This document shows positions 63,779 through 64,000 of a stretch of DNA of 64,000 nt, one piece after another. The stretch comes from Burkholderia sp. HI2500. Lineage in GTDB: Bacteria > Pseudomonadota > Gammaproteobacteria > Burkholderiales > Burkholderiaceae. The number at the start of each line of letters is the position of its first letter. The first letter of the stretch is position 1. The DNA lies in NCBI RefSeq assembly GCF_002223055.1, contig NZ_NKFL01000005.1, positions 682,001 to 746,000 of the forward strand, in the 5' to 3' direction. The position numbers and the translations under genes are program-made. Below the pieces are notes generated by a model, which saw only the letters and a program-made list of their open reading frames with translations, made no database searches and had not been told where the DNA came from.

Positions 63779-64000
63779 TCAGAACGGCGCGTCGCCGGGA
63801 AACTCGGGCGGGCGCCGCTCGCGCAGCGAGCGAATGCCTTCCTGCACGTCGGGCCCCGAAAAACCCATGAATTCGAGCGCCAGCGACGTGTCGAAGGTCG
63901 GCCCGGCCGTGCGCAGCCAGTTGTTCAATGCGTACTTGGTCCAGCGGATCGCCGACTGCGAACCGTGCGCGAGCCGCTCGGCCGCTTCGTAGGCCTTCGG
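63779..64000 (-). CDS. Enoyl-CoA hydratase/isomerase family protein (C-terminal part)
   Basis: The last 73 residues of a crotonase-family enzyme; the catalytic part lies beyond the right edge. The visible end, with the segments [36 protein letters not shown] and ERRPPEF, is the typical C-terminal helix region of enoyl-CoA hydratases, here preceded by [11 protein letters not shown]. The substrate cannot be judged. It lies 88 bases before the PhaM-like gene in the transcription direction read leftward. Confidence 0.85.
   Translation of the reverse strand, partial: PKAYEAAERLAHGSQSAIRWTKYALNNWLRTAGPTFDTSLALEFMGFSGPDVQEGIRSLRERRPPEFPGDAPF

Overview
The window is typical Burkholderia chromosome, most likely the main chromosome of a Burkholderia cepacia complex species. 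The evidence is the very GC-rich codon use, beta-proteobacterial gene orders (secB-grxC-rhodanese, EIIA-ptsH-ptsI, gshA-gshB, dacC-dat-ybeD-lipB-lipA, birA-coaX) and the close fit of each protein to Burkholderia families. I recognise no rRNA, tRNA or CRISPR array. Two genes are cut by the window edges: secB on the left and an enoyl-CoA hydratase family gene on the right.

Region by region: 1-6.4 kb holds protein export and redox genes (secB, grxC, rhodanese), gpmA, the carboxy-terminal processing protease ctpA, a MoeB/ThiF E1-like enzyme and ptsI. 6.5-12.1 kb holds ptsH, an EIIA, glutathione synthesis (gshA-gshB) and the nitrogen-sensing pair glnK-amtB behind a sigma-54 type promoter. 12.4-16.2 kb holds ubiK, comM, a lipoprotein and a TlpA-type thioredoxin. 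16.3-21.4 kb is dctA-dctB-dctD (C4-dicarboxylate uptake and its two-component control), again with a sigma-54 type promoter and palindromes where an activator would bind. 21.4-30.5 kb is an actP-like symporter pair and a four-gene acyl-CoA catabolic operon resembling pimeloyl-CoA degradation, with a divergent LysR regulator. 30.5-34.6 kb holds a gamma-glutamyltransferase and a short trimeric autotransporter. 34.7-37.5 kb is tauABC. 37.7-39.1 kb is a complete IS110-family (IS1111-type) element inserted at the lipA terminator. 39.1-46.4 kb holds lipoate synthesis, a LysR/DUF2917 pair, ybeD, dat, dacC, a hydrolase and a thioredoxin-like ferredoxin. 46.6-51.4 kb holds a VanZ-family protein and an Mla/MCE lipid ABC transporter. 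51.7-55.4 kb holds a 5'-nucleotidase family lipoprotein, a Sel1-repeat protein and an unknown exported protein. 55.4-57.1 kb is an AT-richer cassette: a PAAR protein, an aspzincin (M35-type) peptidase and an exported OmpA-like protein. 57.5-64 kb holds birA, coaX, rfaE2, a ferritin-like diiron protein, a patatin lipase and a PhaM-like protein.

The most interesting unit is the PAAR / M35 peptidase / OmpA-like cassette, which reads as an orphan type VI secretion spike with a candidate effector and possible immunity protein. Other points worth a second look are the two sigma-54 promoters, the inverted pair of DnaA boxes after comM, the insertion sequence that splits the U-tract of the lipA terminator, and the palindromes between the acyl-CoA operon and its LysR regulator.
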